From: Arthrobacter sp. V1I9
GTDB lineage: Bacteria > Actinomycetota > Actinomycetes > Actinomycetales > Micrococcaceae
DNA: 64,000 nucleotides
Direction: 5' to 3'
Assembly (NCBI RefSeq): GCF_030817075.1
Contig: NZ_JAUSYU010000001.1
Span: forward strand, 310,001-374,000
A model generated the notes under the pieces. The model had not been told where the DNA came from and did not search any database. It was given only the letters and a program-made list of their open reading frames with translations. The position numbers and the translations under genes were made by a program. The number at the start of each line of letters is the position of its first letter. The stretch's first letter is position 1. Positions 16,834 through 27,779 of the stretch are shown in pieces.

Positions 16834-17577
16834 ATGGCCCAAGAACCACGTCAATTGCAGCCAGAGCTGCTCGTCGACCACCTGCAGGACCTCGTCCTGA
16901 AGACCGGGGACGTAAAGGTGATGCTGGACGAACTCGCTGACTTCACGGCTCTCACACTCTCGGACCCTGCCGTTGCGTTCTGCAGCATCACCTTGTTGCA
17001 ACGAAAGAAACCCGTGACGGTGGCCAGCAGCGAAAAAGGCGCAGTCAGGCTCGACGAAACCCAATACCGCGCCGGCGACGGGCCATGCCTGACCGCCATC
17101 CGTGAAGAAACAGTCATCCATATACCCGACATGCGCCGGGAACACCGCTGGCCCGACTACACAGCAGCGGCACTGGTGGAAAAAGTCGGTTCAAGCCTGT
17201 CGGTACCACTGGTCCTGGCGGGAGAAGCGGAAGCGGGCCTGAACATGTACTCCACCCGCTCCCACGGATTCAGCGGGGAAGACATCGAAACAGTCGAGTC
17301 CTATGCGTATCACGCGTCCAAGGCGCTCCGGCTCGCGGTACGGATCAGCCAGCTGGCCGAAGCCAAGAACCATCTGACAGCCACACTTGAATCACGTACT
17401 GTCATCGACTTGGCCGCCGGGGCAATCATGGCGCAGAACCGCTGCAGCCAGGATGCTGCCATGAGAATCCTGAAAATTGCTTCCAATACCCGCAACGTCA
17501 AACTTCGGGAAGTCGCGGCATCAGTGGTCGCGTCACTGTCACAGGACCCGAAGGTCCGGACCCATTTCGACGCATAG
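16834..17577 (+). CDS. GAF-ANTAR RNA-binding regulator 1
   Basis: A 247-residue cytosolic sensor. A GAF domain (about residues 20-165, with D-G-P-C-L-T-A-I and S-L-S-V-P-L) is followed by an ANTAR domain (about 185-240, with I-D-L-A-A-G-A-I-M-A-Q-N-R-C-S and ending V-R-T-H-F-D-A). ANTAR domains bind paired hairpins in mRNA and act as antiterminators; the GAF domain senses a ligand or redox state. It is highly similar to the gene at 39719, including the leader AGGAATGAGGCCA, which also fixes the ATG at 16834. No paired-hexaloop RNA target was identified next to it. Confidence 0.9.
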   Translation: MAQEPRQLQPELLVDHLQDLVLKTGDVKVMLDELADFTALTLSDPAVAFCSITLLQRKKPVTVASSEKGAVRLDETQYRAGDGPCLTAIREETVIHIPDMRREHRWPDYTAAALVEKVGSSLSVPLVLAGEAEAGLNMYSTRSHGFSGEDIETVESYAYHASKALRLAVRISQLAEAKNHLTATLESRTVIDLAAGAIMAQNRCSQDAAMRILKIASNTRNVKLREVAASVVASLSQDPKVRTHFDA

Positions 17578-17757
17578 CCTGTCCGCACCAACGCCGGCAT
17601 GCCCGTCCGATGTGGTCATTCGCGAACCCCGGAAGTCCCGTTCCCCGGTAAACGTGAGGTCCTCCCGCGGCAGGCATCGTGCGGTTCCTTTAGGGCGTTG
17701 GCTGCGAATGCGGTCCCGAGATCCTTCCCTGGCCCTACCTGGTCCGGAACTACGTGA

Positions 17758-18009
17758 CCTGACGCGAAGATCCCTAGCTACCAGCAACGCGCCGCGTGGT
17801 TGGTCGCCTTCATCATCAACGGGGCCTTTCACGAGGCATGGCCCTCGGTGGTCACGAATGTCGCCTGGTTCGTTATTTCCGCCATCGCTCTTATCCGCAT
17901 GCGTTCGGCAAGGCTTCCGCCGACGCCACCCGTTGTTGATGTCCAGCAGGTTCAATTCCCCGGGGCCCCTGAAACCACCGAATCGCTGGACATTGTTGAT
18001 CCCGCGTAG
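17758..18009 (+). pseudogene. C-terminal fragment of a small membrane protein
   Basis: The frame after an in-frame stop at 17755-17757 reads Y-Q-Q-R-A-A-W-L-V-A-F-I-I-N-G, then V-V-T-N-V-A-W-F-V-I-S-A-I-A-L-I-R: two membrane segments and a proline-rich tail. The V-T-N-x-x-W arrangement recalls the end of CBU_0592/YgjV-like small membrane proteins. No start codon with a ribosome site and no N-terminal helices are present, so it looks like the remaining half of a gene. Confidence 0.5.
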
Positions 18010-18131
18010 TCTGCATACAAAACCGAGCAAGCGCAAGATCACGCCTACTTTCGGGCGTACGGCCAGCTCCGGTCAAGGTCGCCACTGGATCGGGAGATAC
18101 CGCAACTACTTCTATTTGCAGTATCGGTAAC

Positions 18132-18154
18132 GGCGATAATGGACCTTCCGTCAA
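18132..18154 (+). repeat. Dispersed repeat GCGATAATGGACCTTCCGTCAA
   Basis: The core CGATAA then A/TGGACCT and T/CCGTCAA recurs in diverged form at 47980-48004, 47382-47404 and 48642-48664. It may be a mobile-element end. It lies in a gene-poor 480-base stretch before the regulator at 18498, which also holds GTCAGGTTTGGGTGTT at 18293-18308. Confidence 0.5.
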
Positions 18155-18497
18155 CCTTCATCCGCGGCGGCGGCAAAGCACGGCGCGCCAGCAGGAGAGC
18201 GCTGCATCCGACCGGGGCGCCGAACCTCATACCGTCAGGTTGAGTCCTAAGGGCCTCCACGGAAAGAAGCAAGGGCATCCCAGGCCCTATCCGTCAGGTT
18301 TGGGTGTTCCGTAACCTGACAACGTTGTGCAGTGGATCCGTTCTCCGACCTGAGAAGTCCACGGTTGTGCAGAGGCACGAATAGTTCAACGTCGACTATT
18401 TTTCTGTACCAGTAAAGAGGTTTGCCTGGGGAGTCCGCCCCCTTCGTTCCGCTGGCGACCCCGGAAGAGGACTGGCATTGGTCGCACCTACGTTCGT

Positions 18498-19427
18498 TCA
18501 GCTTCGTTCGGTGTTGTCGGCGGGTGCGGTTGTTGAGCGCGTCTCGGGCTTCTGGTGCTGGGTTATTGGGTTGTTGGTTGCGGCCCAGTGGGCGAGGAGT
18601 TGGAGGCTGTCGTGCGAGGTGGAGCCCGGTTCGGCAGTGTAGGCGATGATGGACAGGCCTTTGTCGGTGGCGATTTCCAGTCGTTCGAAGGTCAGGTCCA
18701 GGTCTCCGACGATGGGGTGGTGAACTTGTTTTGATGCGGAGTGGTGGAGCCGTACGTCGTGGGCGGCCCAGAGTGCGCGGAAGTCGTCGCTGCGGGTGGC
18801 CAGTTCTCCGATGAGGTCGCTGAGGTTCCGGTCGTAGGGTGCCCGGCCTGCGGCGCTGCGCAGGAGCGCTACGGTTTGCCGGGCAGTGTCGTCCCAGTCC
18901 CGATAGAAGTCCCTGGAGCGGGGGTCGAGGAAGATGAACCGCCCGAAGTTCGCTGGTCTTTGCGGCTGGACATACATCTCTGAGTAGAACGCCCTTCCGA
19001 GCTGGTTCGAGGCGACGAGGTCCAGCCGTTCGCTCTGCACGATGGTGGGCAGGGCGGTTATCGCGTCGATCATTCTTTGCACGCCGGGTCGCACCTGTGG
19101 CGCCCGGGCGGGGCTGCGCCGGCGTGCCGTGTGTGTTCCTTCGTTGGCGGCGCGGACCAGGTCGTAGAGGTGGGCCCGTTCGGCGTCGTCAAGCTTCAAG
19201 GCCTGGCTGATGCCCTCCAGGACCGATTCGGAGACGCCTTTGGCGTTGCCGCGCTCAAGCCGGATGTAGTACTCGGTACTCATTCCCGCCAGCAGGGCGA
19301 CCTCTTCCCGTCGCAGGCCATTGACGCGGCGTTGGCGGTAGCCGAAGACGGGCAGGCCCGCTTGTTCCGGGGTGATCCTGGCCCGCCGGGTCATCAGGAA
19401 TTCACGGATCTCGTTGGCGCTGTCCAT
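18498..19427 (-). CDS. MmyB-type HTH transcriptional regulator
   Basis: A 309-residue regulator. Residues about 5-85 hold an XRE-like helix-turn-helix with R-R-E-E-V-A-L-L-A-G-M-S-T-E-Y-Y-I-R-L-E-R-G, diagnostic of this actinobacterial group; the rest is the PAS-like MmyB ligand domain (D-L-V-A-S-N-Q-L-G-R-A, F-L-D-P-R-S-R-D-F-Y, and late H-H-P-I-V-G-D-L-D-L). Such regulators control adjacent, often divergent, short-chain dehydrogenases. An SDR gene starts 127 bases away in the opposite direction, fitting that pattern. A decayed partial copy lies at 1125-1352. Confidence 0.92.
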   Translation of the reverse strand: MDSANEIREFLMTRRARITPEQAGLPVFGYRQRRVNGLRREEVALLAGMSTEYYIRLERGNAKGVSESVLEGISQALKLDDAERAHLYDLVRAANEGTHTARRRSPARAPQVRPGVQRMIDAITALPTIVQSERLDLVASNQLGRAFYSEMYVQPQRPANFGRFIFLDPRSRDFYRDWDDTARQTVALLRSAAGRAPYDRNLSDLIGELATRSDDFRALWAAHDVRLHHSASKQVHHPIVGDLDLTFERLEIATDKGLSIIAYTAEPGSTSHDSLQLLAHWAATNNPITQHQKPETRSTTAPADNTERS

Positions 19428-19517
19428 CCTTTGACGCTACGCCCAAAACCCGGTGTTAGGGGGTCACCAGCATTAACCCGATCAGCGAGGACTCCCTACG
19501 CCCGTTGCAGCCGATAT

Positions 19518-19533
19518 TGACTGAAGACAGTCA
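19518..19533. promoter_or_regulatory. Inverted repeat TGACT-N6-AGTCA in the divergent promoter region
   Basis: Five-base arms spaced by six sit 21 bases before the SDR start codon, within the region between the regulator and the SDR gene. Plausible operator for the divergent regulator; the arms are short. Confidence 0.35.
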
Positions 19534-19554
19534 CCTACACGAAAAGGAAACACC

Positions 19555-20400
19555 ATGACTGCTCAGGAAGTTTGGTTCATCACCGGCGCCGCCCGCGGAA
19601 TGGGCATCGACATCGCCCGTGCTGCCCTGAACGCGGGTCATGCCGTCGTCGGCACCGCCCGGGAAGCACACCGCGTCACCGAAGCTCTCGGGGAGCACGA
19701 GAACCTGCTCGCCGCATCCCTGGACATCACCGACGAAATCGCTGCCAAGACCGCAGTTGAAGCGGCCGTAAAGCGGTTCGGCCGTATCGACAGGCTCGTC
19801 AACAACGCCGGGAACTTCTACGCCGGGTTCTTCGAAGTCATCAGCCCGGACCAGTTCCGCCAGCAGATGGAAACGAACTTCTTCGGCCCCCTTAACGTGA
19901 CGCGTGCTGTGCTGCCGGTCATGCGCGCCCAGCGCAGCGGCCACATCATCACCTTCAGCTCCACCGCCGGGCTCACCGGCCAGGAGTTCGTCGCTGCATA
20001 CTGCGCCTCGAAGTTCGCGACCGAGGGCTGGATGGAATCCCTCCGGTACGACCTGGAGCCCTATGGCATCAACACCACCATCGTGAACCCCGGTTTCTTC
20101 CGCACCGAACTGCTCGTCGAAGGTGCCTCCACGATCTGGCCCGAGCTCTCCATTGGGGACTACGACCAGCGCACCCAGGGCACCATTGAGGCCTGGAAGG
20201 GCATGAACGGCAAGCAGGGCGGGGACCCGGCCAAACTCGCCGCCGCCCTCATCACGATCGCCGCCCAGGAACAGCCGCCGCTGCGTTTCCTCGCCGGCGC
20301 CGACGCCGTCCAGACCGCAGAAGACAAAGCAAAACTGCTCCTCGAACAGGCCAGCGCCTACCGCGAACTGTCCTCATCACTCGCCCACGACGACGAATAG
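19555..20400 (+). CDS. Short-chain dehydrogenase/reductase (SDR)
   Basis: A 281-residue classical SDR: nucleotide-binding T-G-A-A-R-G-M-G at residues 10-17, N-N-A-G near 84, catalytic Ser in F-S-S-T-A-G, and Tyr-Lys in Y-C-A-S-K. The R following A-A suggests NADP could be accepted. Substrate unknown. It starts with an ATG after AAAAGGAAA, is divergent from the MmyB-type regulator that probably controls it, and is followed by another SDR and an aldo/keto reductase on the same strand, together suggesting a carbonyl or quinone detoxification set. Confidence 0.93.
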   Translation: MTAQEVWFITGAARGMGIDIARAALNAGHAVVGTAREAHRVTEALGEHENLLAASLDITDEIAAKTAVEAAVKRFGRIDRLVNNAGNFYAGFFEVISPDQFRQQMETNFFGPLNVTRAVLPVMRAQRSGHIITFSSTAGLTGQEFVAAYCASKFATEGWMESLRYDLEPYGINTTIVNPGFFRTELLVEGASTIWPELSIGDYDQRTQGTIEAWKGMNGKQGGDPAKLAAALITIAAQEQPPLRFLAGADAVQTAEDKAKLLLEQASAYRELSSSLAHDDE

Positions 20401-20411
20401 ACAATGTCCGG

Positions 20412-20452
20412 TCCGGTGACCCCTGCGCCTGCTCCAACCACGGGTCACCGGA
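20412..20452 (+). terminator. Stem-loop after the first SDR gene
   Basis: TCCGGTGACCC pairs with GGGTCACCGGA around a loop of about 19 bases, starting 12 bases after the stop. No T run follows, so it may be weak or an RNA-stability element. Confidence 0.4.
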
Positions 20453-20659
20453 GCGTGGCCTAAAGCCTACAAAACGGAACGACAGACGCCCCTTAACACC
20501 CCTTCGGACCGTGGCGGACAGCACTGTTCCTGCCAACGGGCGGGCACCGCCGTGCCCGCCCAACAGCGCTTCCTCCAATAGGACCTCAGCGCCAGACCCT
20601 GCGAATTCTTCTGAATCAGTGCCAAGCCCGTATTGGCCCCATATGAAAAGGACACTGCT

Positions 20660-22628
<1,969 letters not shown>

Positions 22629-23040
22629 AGCCAACGCAGATCGGTGGACCTTGAAGGTTTACCGATCGTTTCCTCGCCCTGGCCCCGCTGTTCCTGACCG
22701 TCTTCGCGAACCTGAGGATGACTTACTTCGCGGGGCAGGAGCCGGAAATGAGTCCTGTTGTCTCCTGTCAACCAGTGAAATGGCGTTCAACGAGGCTGGG
22801 TCAGTTTGGGGTGTAGCTCACCTTGCTGCAAAGCCCGCGAATAACTGCTTGGTACTGTCGCGCACCCGGCGCCGGCTGCCTAAATCGGAACAATGAGTGC
22901 AACGCGTAGTTGCGAGGATGCCCGCGACTCAGGAGGGCCTGCAGGGGACCCCTGCCCTGCTGCCAGGCTTCGTTTCGCTAGGGACATGAGAGCAGAGGAG
23001 CTGCGTCCGCGAACTACCGCCGCACGAACTTTTGCCTAAT
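22629..23040. other. Intergenic stretch, no gene seen
   Basis: No convincing frame. It includes GTCAGTTTGGGGTGTA at 22800-22815, a diverged relative of the 16-base repeat at 33029 and 54925. Confidence 0.5.
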
Positions 23041-23057
23041 ATACCCCCTGGGGGTAT
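23041..23057. promoter_or_regulatory. CsoR-type copper operator
   Basis: ATACCCCCTGGGGGTAT is a perfect palindrome with the ATACCCC/GGGGTAT form bound by CsoR-family copper-sensing repressors. It lies about 110 bases before the copper-chaperone frame. No csoR gene is in this window. Confidence 0.8.
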
Positions 23058-23168
23058 GTTAGATTTATTGTCAGTGACTTGGTATGTCCCGGCCGGTGCT
23101 TTGCATCCGCCTTCACAGCCGTCATCCCCAGCGCCCCATTGATGCTTCGTCAAGGAATGGAAACTGGC

Positions 23169-23475
23169 ATGTCCAAATCTCGAAACCGCTACCAACTCCC
23201 CCTTGCCCAGGCGGCTGCAGGCTGCAGCTGCTGCTCATCCGAGCCATCCAATTCGGTCACCGACACTGGTGCAGTTGAGTTCACCGTTGAAGGCCTGACC
23301 TGCGGGCATTGTGTTCGGACTGTAGAGGACGCCGTCAGAGCCCTTGATGGTGTGGAATCTGCTTCCGTTGAACTCGTTTCCGGCGGCCGGTCCCGTGTGC
23401 ATGTGAGCGGCAGCCGCCGGCGCCGATGTCCGTGAGGCTGTCACCTCCGCCGGCTACACCGCCAGCAACAACTGA
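23169..23475 (+). pseudogene. CopZ-like copper chaperone, frameshifted at the 3' end
   Basis: A small heavy-metal-associated (HMA) domain protein that would carry Cu(I) to an exporter. After a Cys-rich N-terminus (C-S-C-C-S) comes the metal site G-L-T-C-G-H-C (Cys-x2-Cys) and R-A-L-D-G-V-E-S-A-S-V-E-L. The frame from the ATG at 23169 ends in a meaningless R-R-R-R-C-P at 23435, while the next frame from about 23410 reads D-V-R-E-A-V-T-S-A-G-Y-T-A to a stop at 23473-23475, the normal HMA ending. One extra base near 23403-23410 explains this. The metal site is intact, so a truncated product might still bind copper. Confidence 0.75.
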
Positions 23476-23670
23476 ACTTGTAACCCGGTCATCCGACCGG
23501 CCCGGCGATCAGCCGGGATAAACCGGCAGAAGCGGGAAGCGTGATCCTTGCTTTCGGCGTACGGGAGCCTGTCCGCGAACATAACCAGTCGGTCATGCCC
23601 CAACGGACGTGCGAGCCAGCTTTCGTGACTTTGGGGCCCTGCTGCACCCGCAAAATTTTTAGGAGATGTT

Positions 23671-25119
23671 GTGACAGAAAAGGCAGGACAGCGCCGCGGT
23701 TTGATACCGCTGCTGGTGATTGCGACGGCGCAGCTGATGCTGGTGCTCGACGACTCGATCGTGAATATTGCATTGCCGAGCATTCAGCAGGAACTCGGGG
23801 TAGGTCCCGTGCATCTGACGTGGATCGTGAATGCATACATCCTTGCTTTCGGCGCCTTGCTGTTGCTGGGCGGGCGGATCGGTGACCTTTATGGTCGTCG
23901 ACGGGTCCTGCGGGCAGGCCTGACCATCTTCGTGCTCGCATCGCTGGCCGGTGGAATCGGTATCAGCAGCGAAATACTCATTGCCGCCCGCGCCGTTCAA
24001 GGGCTGGGAGCGGCGCTGGTGGCCCCAAACGCGTTGGCACTGATCGCCACCACCTTTTCAGAGCACAAGACCCGTGACGCGGCGCTGTCACTGTACGGTG
24101 CGATGTCCGGCCTGGGAATCGTAGTTGGGCTGCTCCTCGGCGGGGTCCTGACCGGCACGCTCGGCTGGCGGTGGGTTTTCTTCATCAACATCCCCATTGG
24201 GATCCTCGTCCTCTTTGGCAGCCGAAACCTCCCCGAAGCAGACCGCCACCCCGGTAGCCTCGATGTCCGAGGCGCGGTGCTGGGAACCGGCGGCATGGTC
24301 TCCCTGGTGTACGCCATCACCCGCTTTGGTGAGGGTGGCTTCACAGACCCGATCGGGCTCGGACTCATCGGCGCCGCTGCCGTGCTGCTCGCGGCGTTCA
24401 TCACCACACAAGCCCGCAGCCGCACTCCGCTGGTCCCCCTGAGCCTGTTCCGGGACCGCAGCCGCGCCGGAGCCTACGGGTCCATGCTGCTGCTCGCCAT
24501 CGGACCCATGGGCACCTTTTACGTCATCACTCTCTATCTTCAGCAGGTCCAGCAGTACAGTCCCCTGCAGACCGGCGCCGGCTGGCTACCATTCGCGGCC
24601 GGGCTCGTGGTCGGCGCAGGCGCTGCCCCCAAACTGCTCAACCGGGCCGCTCCACGCTTCGTCGCCGCCGCCGGCGCGCTGCTCAGCGCACTGGCCGCTT
24701 TTTGGTTCTCCTTCATTCAGATCGACACGAACTACTGGCTGCACCTGGCACCGGCCATGTTCGTCCTCGCCCTCGGGTTCGGACTCGGCGTCATCGCCCT
24801 GACCCAGGCCGCGGTCTACCACACTGAATCAAAGGAGGCCGGGATTGCATCCGCCCTGCTGAACTCCGCCCAACAGATCGGCGTCGCGCTCGGTTTGGCC
24901 GTTCTGGCCGGGATCGCCGCAACCGTCACTGGCAGCGGGGGCCATGCGGACCTCTCCGGAAGCGGTCAACTTGTCGCCGGGTACGGCAGTGCGCTCACCG
25001 TCGCCGCCGGCCTGCTCATAGCTGCCGGAATACTGGCCGCCGCCACACTGCCCTCCAAACCGACGGCACAAGCACATGGCAAGCCCAGTGCCGCTAGGGT
25101 TGACCAACCGAGCCACTAG
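23671..25119 (+). CDS. DHA2-type MFS drug exporter, 14 helices
   Basis: A 482-residue proton-driven multidrug exporter of the inner membrane with about 14 helices. Helix 1 contains L-D-D-S-I-V-N-I-A-L-P-S-I; the loop 2-3 motif is G-G-R-I-G-D-L-Y-G-R-R-R; and G-P/L-L-L-G-G-V-L-T-G-T-L-G-W-R-W-V-F-F-I-N-type motif C features sit near helix 5. The start is a GTG at 23671 after AGGAG. A fragment covering about residues 365-455 of a sister gene survives at 47506-47775. No adjacent regulator in the same orientation; the upstream copper site is 600 bases away and separated by the chaperone. Confidence 0.92.
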   Translation: MTEKAGQRRGLIPLLVIATAQLMLVLDDSIVNIALPSIQQELGVGPVHLTWIVNAYILAFGALLLLGGRIGDLYGRRRVLRAGLTIFVLASLAGGIGISSEILIAARAVQGLGAALVAPNALALIATTFSEHKTRDAALSLYGAMSGLGIVVGLLLGGVLTGTLGWRWVFFINIPIGILVLFGSRNLPEADRHPGSLDVRGAVLGTGGMVSLVYAITRFGEGGFTDPIGLGLIGAAAVLLAAFITTQARSRTPLVPLSLFRDRSRAGAYGSMLLLAIGPMGTFYVITLYLQQVQQYSPLQTGAGWLPFAAGLVVGAGAAPKLLNRAAPRFVAAAGALLSALAAFWFSFIQIDTNYWLHLAPAMFVLALGFGLGVIALTQAAVYHTESKEAGIASALLNSAQQIGVALGLAVLAGIAATVTGSGGHADLSGSGQLVAGYGSALTVAAGLLIAAGILAAATLPSKPTAQAHGKPSAARVDQPSH

Positions 25120-25296
25120 CTGCAGAGACGAAGCTTGGGCATGCCGCCCGATCAGGGCGGCATGCCCGCCATTGGAGCCGGAGCTAATCAAGTGGCTGGA
25201 TACGAGGATGCGTGGGCCGGATTCCGCTCACAGGCTACCTTGCAGCTGTGCGTGCTTGGCCCAGCGGACCGAAGGGGGATCCGGCAACACATCATT

Positions 25297-25893
25297 TCAT
25301 GCGCTGTGTAGCGCGCGTTTGCGCGCGTACGCGCGTGCGGCGCGGACCCGGTCCCCGCAGCGGGTTGAGCACCATTGCCTTCGCGCGTGGGTGCGGAGGA
25401 AGAATCGCTGGCACCCGTCCGCTTCACAGGACGCGAGCACCGATGCCTGGTCGCCGCTCAGCAGCGAGGCAGCGTCGTCGGCGATGACGGCCATGACGTG
25501 CTCGATGACCTGTGTCACGGGATGCTTGGCGCTGCGGGTGAAGCCAGCCGTCGGGTCGAACTGAAGCAGGAGCGCCCCGGGTGCAGCAGTCAGCGCACGA
25601 TTTAGAGCTTGCACGGCCGCTGTCGGGGGGACGTCCCCCGTGGTGTGCGCGGTGAAGAGATCGCGCAAATCCGCACGCAGGGCTGCGAGCCTGCCCCGGC
25701 AGTGCTCCTGCAGCACCGTCTCCGGTCCGATGAGATCGTGCGCCATCAGCCAAGCCGCGGCGTCATCAGGACCGTCCAATTCGTCGTAGCGTCTGCCCCC
25801 GGGCAGTTCACTTGCGCTGTTGACCAACGCAAGGCTGGGATGCTCCTCGGCGCCCGGGACTGCAGTTAGTGAAGCATCTGACATGCTTCTCAT
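25297..25893 (-). CDS. CGNR zinc-finger (ABATE-domain) regulator
   Basis: About 198 residues. The N-terminal ABATE-type domain holds L-V-N-S-A-S-E-L-P-G-G-R and D-D-A-A-A-W-L; the C-terminal zinc finger has Cys in C-E-A-D-G-C and W-C-S-T-R-C-G-D-R followed by R-A-A-R-A-Y-A-R-K-R, a slight variant of the name-giving C-G-N-R. Such proteins are probable DNA-binding repressors of neighbouring oxidoreductases. Starts at 25893 and 25884 are both possible; neither has a good ribosome site. It is divergent from the LLM flavoprotein, with an inverted repeat between. Confidence 0.88.
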   Translation of the reverse strand: MRSMSDASLTAVPGAEEHPSLALVNSASELPGGRRYDELDGPDDAAAWLMAHDLIGPETVLQEHCRGRLAALRADLRDLFTAHTTGDVPPTAAVQALNRALTAAPGALLLQFDPTAGFTRSAKHPVTQVIEHVMAVIADDAASLLSGDQASVLASCEADGCQRFFLRTHARRQWCSTRCGDRVRAARAYARKRALHSA

Positions 25894-25906
25894 GTTATCA
25901 GGTCTA

Positions 25907-25944
25907 TTAACCGTGATAGCCCTGCTACGCTTCATCACGGTAAA
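25907..25944. promoter_or_regulatory. Inverted repeat, probable CGNR regulator operator
   Basis: TTAACCGTGAT and ATCACGGTAAA are 11-base arms matching at 10 positions, spaced 16 bases apart, between the divergent CGNR and LLM genes. Confidence 0.6.
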
Positions 25945-25971
25945 GAGCAATTGTTTCCATGAGGAGTTTTT

Positions 25972-27066
25972 ATGCAGTTCGGACGACCATCCGGCACGTC
26001 CCCGTTCACACTGTCGGTGCTGTCCGCAGGCGGCACTGGTGTCGGGATGACCGCGGGGGAGGGGCTCGAGGGCACGATCTCGCTGGCACGAGCGGCGGAC
26101 CAGCGGGGTTATCACCGGTTCTGGATGTCTGAGCATCATGGGATGGGTGCGACATCGGTGTCTTCACCACCGTTGATGATCGCCCGCCTCATCGCCGAGA
26201 CGAGGAACCTCCGCCTCGGCGCTGGAGGGGTGATGCTGCCCAACCACGCCCCGCTGCTGATTGCCGAGCAATTCGGGATGCTGGAGGCTCTCGCCCCAGG
26301 CCGGATCGATCTTGGGCTGGGCCGGGCACCGGGCACGGACGGGGCGACCGCTGCCGCGCTCCGGCGAGGCGCGGAAGCCAACGACGGATTCCCGCAACAG
26401 GTGCTCGAGCTGCTCGGCTTCCTGGGCGACGTCTTCCCTCCCGGGCACCCATACCGGCACGTTCACGCAGTTCCCGGCCCTTGGCAGGCAAAGGAAAACC
26501 GGGTGCCTGCGTCATTGACTGCGCCGGAGGTATGGGTGCTGGGTTCCTCTCCGTACTCAGCTCAGCTGGCTGGGCAGCTCGGCCGGCCGTATGCATTCGC
26601 ATTGCAGTTCGGCGACGCCGACGTCGACACGGCCATGCGTCTCTACCGTGAGAGCTTCCGGCCCTCCGACATACTTGCCGAGCCCCACACCCTCGTCAGC
26701 GTCCCCGCGGCGATCAGCGATGACCCGGCGGAGGCAAAACGGCAGGCGGCAACATCAGCCATGGCGATGCTGCGCATGTTCAGGAGCGAGGGCTACCTGC
26801 TCCTGCCCCCGGACGAGGTCGAGGCGTACCCTGCCACGATCCAGGAGCGGCAAATCCTGGACGCTTACATCGGACACAGTTTCCACGGCACTGCCGCTGC
26901 TGTCGCCGACCGTCTCGAAGCCCTGCACGAGCGCACCGGCGTCGATGAAGTGATGCTCGTGGTCGGCGGCCACTCAGCAGCCCTCGACCAGCGCGGGATC
27001 ACCCTCATCGCCGATCACTACAAACTCCCGCACCTGAACGAACCGCTACCGGCCACCGCGCAATAA
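25972..27066 (+). CDS. LLM-class flavin-dependent oxidoreductase (MsnO8-like)
   Basis: A 364-residue bacterial-luciferase-like TIM-barrel protein that would use FMNH2 or F420. Diagnostic stretches are S-V-L-S-A-G-G-T near the start, W-M-S-E-H-H-G-M, G-A-G-G-V-M-L-P-N-H-A-P-L, E-A-L-A-P-G-R-I-D-L-G-L-G-R-A-P-G and a late V-D-E-V-M-L-V-V. Strong GAGGAG ribosome site before the ATG. It is followed after 50 bases by an isochorismatase-like hydrolase, forming a two-gene operon probably repressed by the divergent CGNR protein. Confidence 0.93.
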   Translation: MQFGRPSGTSPFTLSVLSAGGTGVGMTAGEGLEGTISLARAADQRGYHRFWMSEHHGMGATSVSSPPLMIARLIAETRNLRLGAGGVMLPNHAPLLIAEQFGMLEALAPGRIDLGLGRAPGTDGATAAALRRGAEANDGFPQQVLELLGFLGDVFPPGHPYRHVHAVPGPWQAKENRVPASLTAPEVWVLGSSPYSAQLAGQLGRPYAFALQFGDADVDTAMRLYRESFRPSDILAEPHTLVSVPAAISDDPAEAKRQAATSAMAMLRMFRSEGYLLLPPDEVEAYPATIQERQILDAYIGHSFHGTAAAVADRLEALHERTGVDEVMLVVGGHSAALDQRGITLIADHYKLPHLNEPLPATAQ

Positions 27067-27116
27067 ACACATTTCGACACTTCGACGTCCACAACCCACC
27101 CCTAGAAGGAGAACCC

Positions 27117-27746
27117 ATGACCGCCCCCAACCGAGCCCTCATCGTCATCGACGCCCAACAGGAATACTTCGACGGACTGCTTCCAATCCAGTACCCCGCC
27201 CGTGACCAATCAATCACCAACATCCAGGCCGCGATCAACGCCGCGGAGCAGGCCGGAACTCCCGTCGTGCTCGTCCAGCACGAACTTCCGGCAGAAGCCC
27301 CGGTGTTCGGGTCCGGGTCGGCGACCTGGCAGAACCACCCCGAAGTCGCTGCCCGTGAGGACGCGGCAACTAAGCGCATTAGCAAACAGTTCTCCAGCAT
27401 CTTCGCTGGCACCGACCTCGAAGCCTGGCTGCGTGAACAGGGCATCGACACGATCACGCTCGTTGGCTTCATGACAAACAACTGTGTGATCGCCTCCGCC
27501 GCGGCCGCCGAGCCCCTCGGTTTCTCCGTCGAAGTCCTCTCCGACGCGACCGGAGCAATCGACCTCACCAACGACGCCGGCACCGCGCCGGCACGCCAAG
27601 TCCACGAGACCCTCATGGCATTGCTGCATTCAAACTGGGCCGCCGTCACCGACACCGCAACCTGGGCCCCGGCACTGCGTACGGGCGCGCCGCTGACCAA
27701 GAGCGACCTCATCACCTCCGCCGCACAAGGCCGCAGCACCCGGTAG
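27117..27746 (+). CDS. Isochorismatase-family cysteine hydrolase
   Basis: A 209-residue cysteine hydrolase. The triad is Asp in V-I-D-A-Q, Lys near the middle (probably in A-T-K-R), and Cys in F-M-T-N-N-C-V-I; the cis-peptide preceding the Cys is typical. Members hydrolyse amides or vinyl ethers; the substrate is not predictable. Start ATG after AGAAGGAGAA. Coupled with the LLM flavoprotein upstream. Confidence 0.92.
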   Translation: MTAPNRALIVIDAQQEYFDGLLPIQYPARDQSITNIQAAINAAEQAGTPVVLVQHELPAEAPVFGSGSATWQNHPEVAAREDAATKRISKQFSSIFAGTDLEAWLREQGIDTITLVGFMTNNCVIASAAAAEPLGFSVEVLSDATGAIDLTNDAGTAPARQVHETLMALLHSNWAAVTDTATWAPALRTGAPLTKSDLITSAAQGRSTR

Positions 27747-27779
27747 AAAACCCGAGTCAGCGGTCGTACCGGACCCGGC

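Noticed and set aside
17477..18130. 217-codon plus-strand frame after GAF-ANTAR 1
   Set aside because: Starts inside the ANTAR domain out of frame, with Ser/Arg/Pro-rich sequence; the real signal there is the short membrane fragment in another frame.
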